Origin: an uncultured Sutterella sp.
GTDB taxonomy: Bacteria > Pseudomonadota > Gammaproteobacteria > Burkholderiales > Burkholderiaceae_F
Length of the DNA: 14,378 nucleotides
Assembly (NCBI GenBank): GCA_905206365.1
Contig: CAJLHF010000047.1
Location: forward strand, 1 to 14,378
Direction of reading: 5' to 3'
This document shows, in pieces, positions 14,117 through 14,378 of the stretch (position 1 is its first letter; every line of letters begins with the position of its first letter). The notes below the pieces were generated by a model. The model did not search any database. It was not told the origin of the DNA and saw nothing but the letters and a program-made list of their open reading frames with translations. The position numbers and the translations under genes are program-made.

Positions 14117-14378
14117 ATGACGGAAAAAACACAGAAAAAGCTCGCGCATCTCTTCGACGCCACGCAGTGCGTCGGGTGCTCGGCCTGCATCCTCGCCTGC
14201 ACGCAGACGAATTATCCCGAGATGCTCAACGGCGAAGTGGCCGGCTGGAATTGGCTCCCGTCGAACATTCGCAAGATTACGGTCGAGCGCGCGCGTCGCC
14301 CGGTGCAGATCCTCGTGCAGTGTCAGCAGTGCGAAAACGCGCCCTGCATTTCGACGTGTCCCTTCGGGGCGAACTATC
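14117..14378 (+). CDS. 4Fe-4S ferredoxin-type electron-transfer subunit of the molybdoenzyme (partial, runs off window)
   Basis: Only the first 87 residues are present. They contain a Cys18-x2-Cys21-x2-Cys24-x3-Cys28 cluster motif and the start of a second one, Cys69-x2-Cys72-x4-Cys77-x3-Cys81-Pro. This is the pattern of DmsB/NrfC/TtrB/PsrB-type subunits that carry four 4Fe-4S clusters and pass electrons from a membrane quinol-oxidising subunit to the molybdenum protein. There is no signal peptide, consistent with export by piggy-backing on the Tat signal of its partner. AAGGAGAT six bases upstream fixes the ATG, 22 bases after the catalytic gene, so the two form an operon. Expected full length is about 200-250 residues, followed by a NrfD-like or cytochrome membrane anchor outside the window. 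Confidence 0.9.
   Translation, partial: MTEKTQKKLAHLFDATQCVGCSACILACTQTNYPEMLNGEVAGWNWLPSNIRKITVERARRPVQILVQCQQCENAPCISTCPFGANY

Noticed and set aside
11737..14202. Very long minus-strand open frame opposite the molybdoenzyme; similar long antisense frames lie opposite the nitronate monooxygenase-like, flavin reductase and ppaC genes.
   Set aside because: The translations are Arg/His/Val/Asp-rich mirror images with no domains or ribosome sites. Such frames are expected opposite GC-rich genes that avoid TTA, CTA and TCA.
1..14378. CRISPR arrays, tRNA/rRNA genes, insertion sequences, and RNase P or SRP RNA.
   Set aside because: Signature motifs and repeat arrays were looked for by eye on both strands and none was found.

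Overview
The window is a GC-rich chromosomal stretch, most likely from a gut-type anaerobic betaproteobacterium near Sutterella/Parasutterella. That placement is an inference from gene content (a soluble periplasmic FMN/FAD reductase, a Tat-exported molybdoenzyme operon, a family II pyrophosphatase), not from any marker gene. No rRNA, tRNA, CRISPR array, transposase or prophage gene is visible.

Layout. (1) Minus strand 82-1916: a two-gene hipBA-type toxin-antitoxin operon. The HipA-like protein keeps the fold landmarks but appears to have lost several catalytic residues. Repeats that look like HipB operators lie just upstream. (2) 1917-3204: nearly 1.3 kb with no convincing gene. Its last 240 bases hold a chain of small stem-loops ending in a U-rich, terminator-like element, just before a plus-strand nitronate monooxygenase-like flavoenzyme (3205-4524) with an unusual cysteine-bearing C-terminal part. 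(3) Minus strand 4647-7687: an exported fumarate-reductase-like flavoprotein (covalent FMN plus FAD) and, upstream of it, an EamA/DMT permease. The permease has its own terminator, so the two are probably separate transcripts. (4) Plus strand 7862-9489: an AlkD-like DNA alkylation repair protein, then a large-conductance mechanosensitive channel (MscL) with an expanded charged linker. (5) Minus strand 9732-10655: a manganese-dependent (family II) inorganic pyrophosphatase, convergent with mscL across two strong terminators. (6) 10656-11490: 835 bases without a convincing gene but with several hairpins. (7) Plus strand 11491 to the window end: the start of a respiratory complex made of a Tat-exported molybdopterin catalytic subunit and a ferredoxin-type 4Fe-4S subunit cut off by the window edge. 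A membrane anchor is expected beyond it.

How it fits together. The exported flavin reductase and the molybdoenzyme operon both point to anaerobic respiration with periplasmic terminal reductases. The rest is housekeeping or stress physiology: osmotic protection, DNA repair, pyrophosphate removal and a toxin-antitoxin module. The strongest candidates for something unusual are the catalytically eroded HipA, the structured leader before the nitronate monooxygenase-like gene, and the MscL with a long Ala/Glu/Lys-rich helix. I see no clear multi-gene defence or novel system. All alignments to known families were done by eye and from memory.
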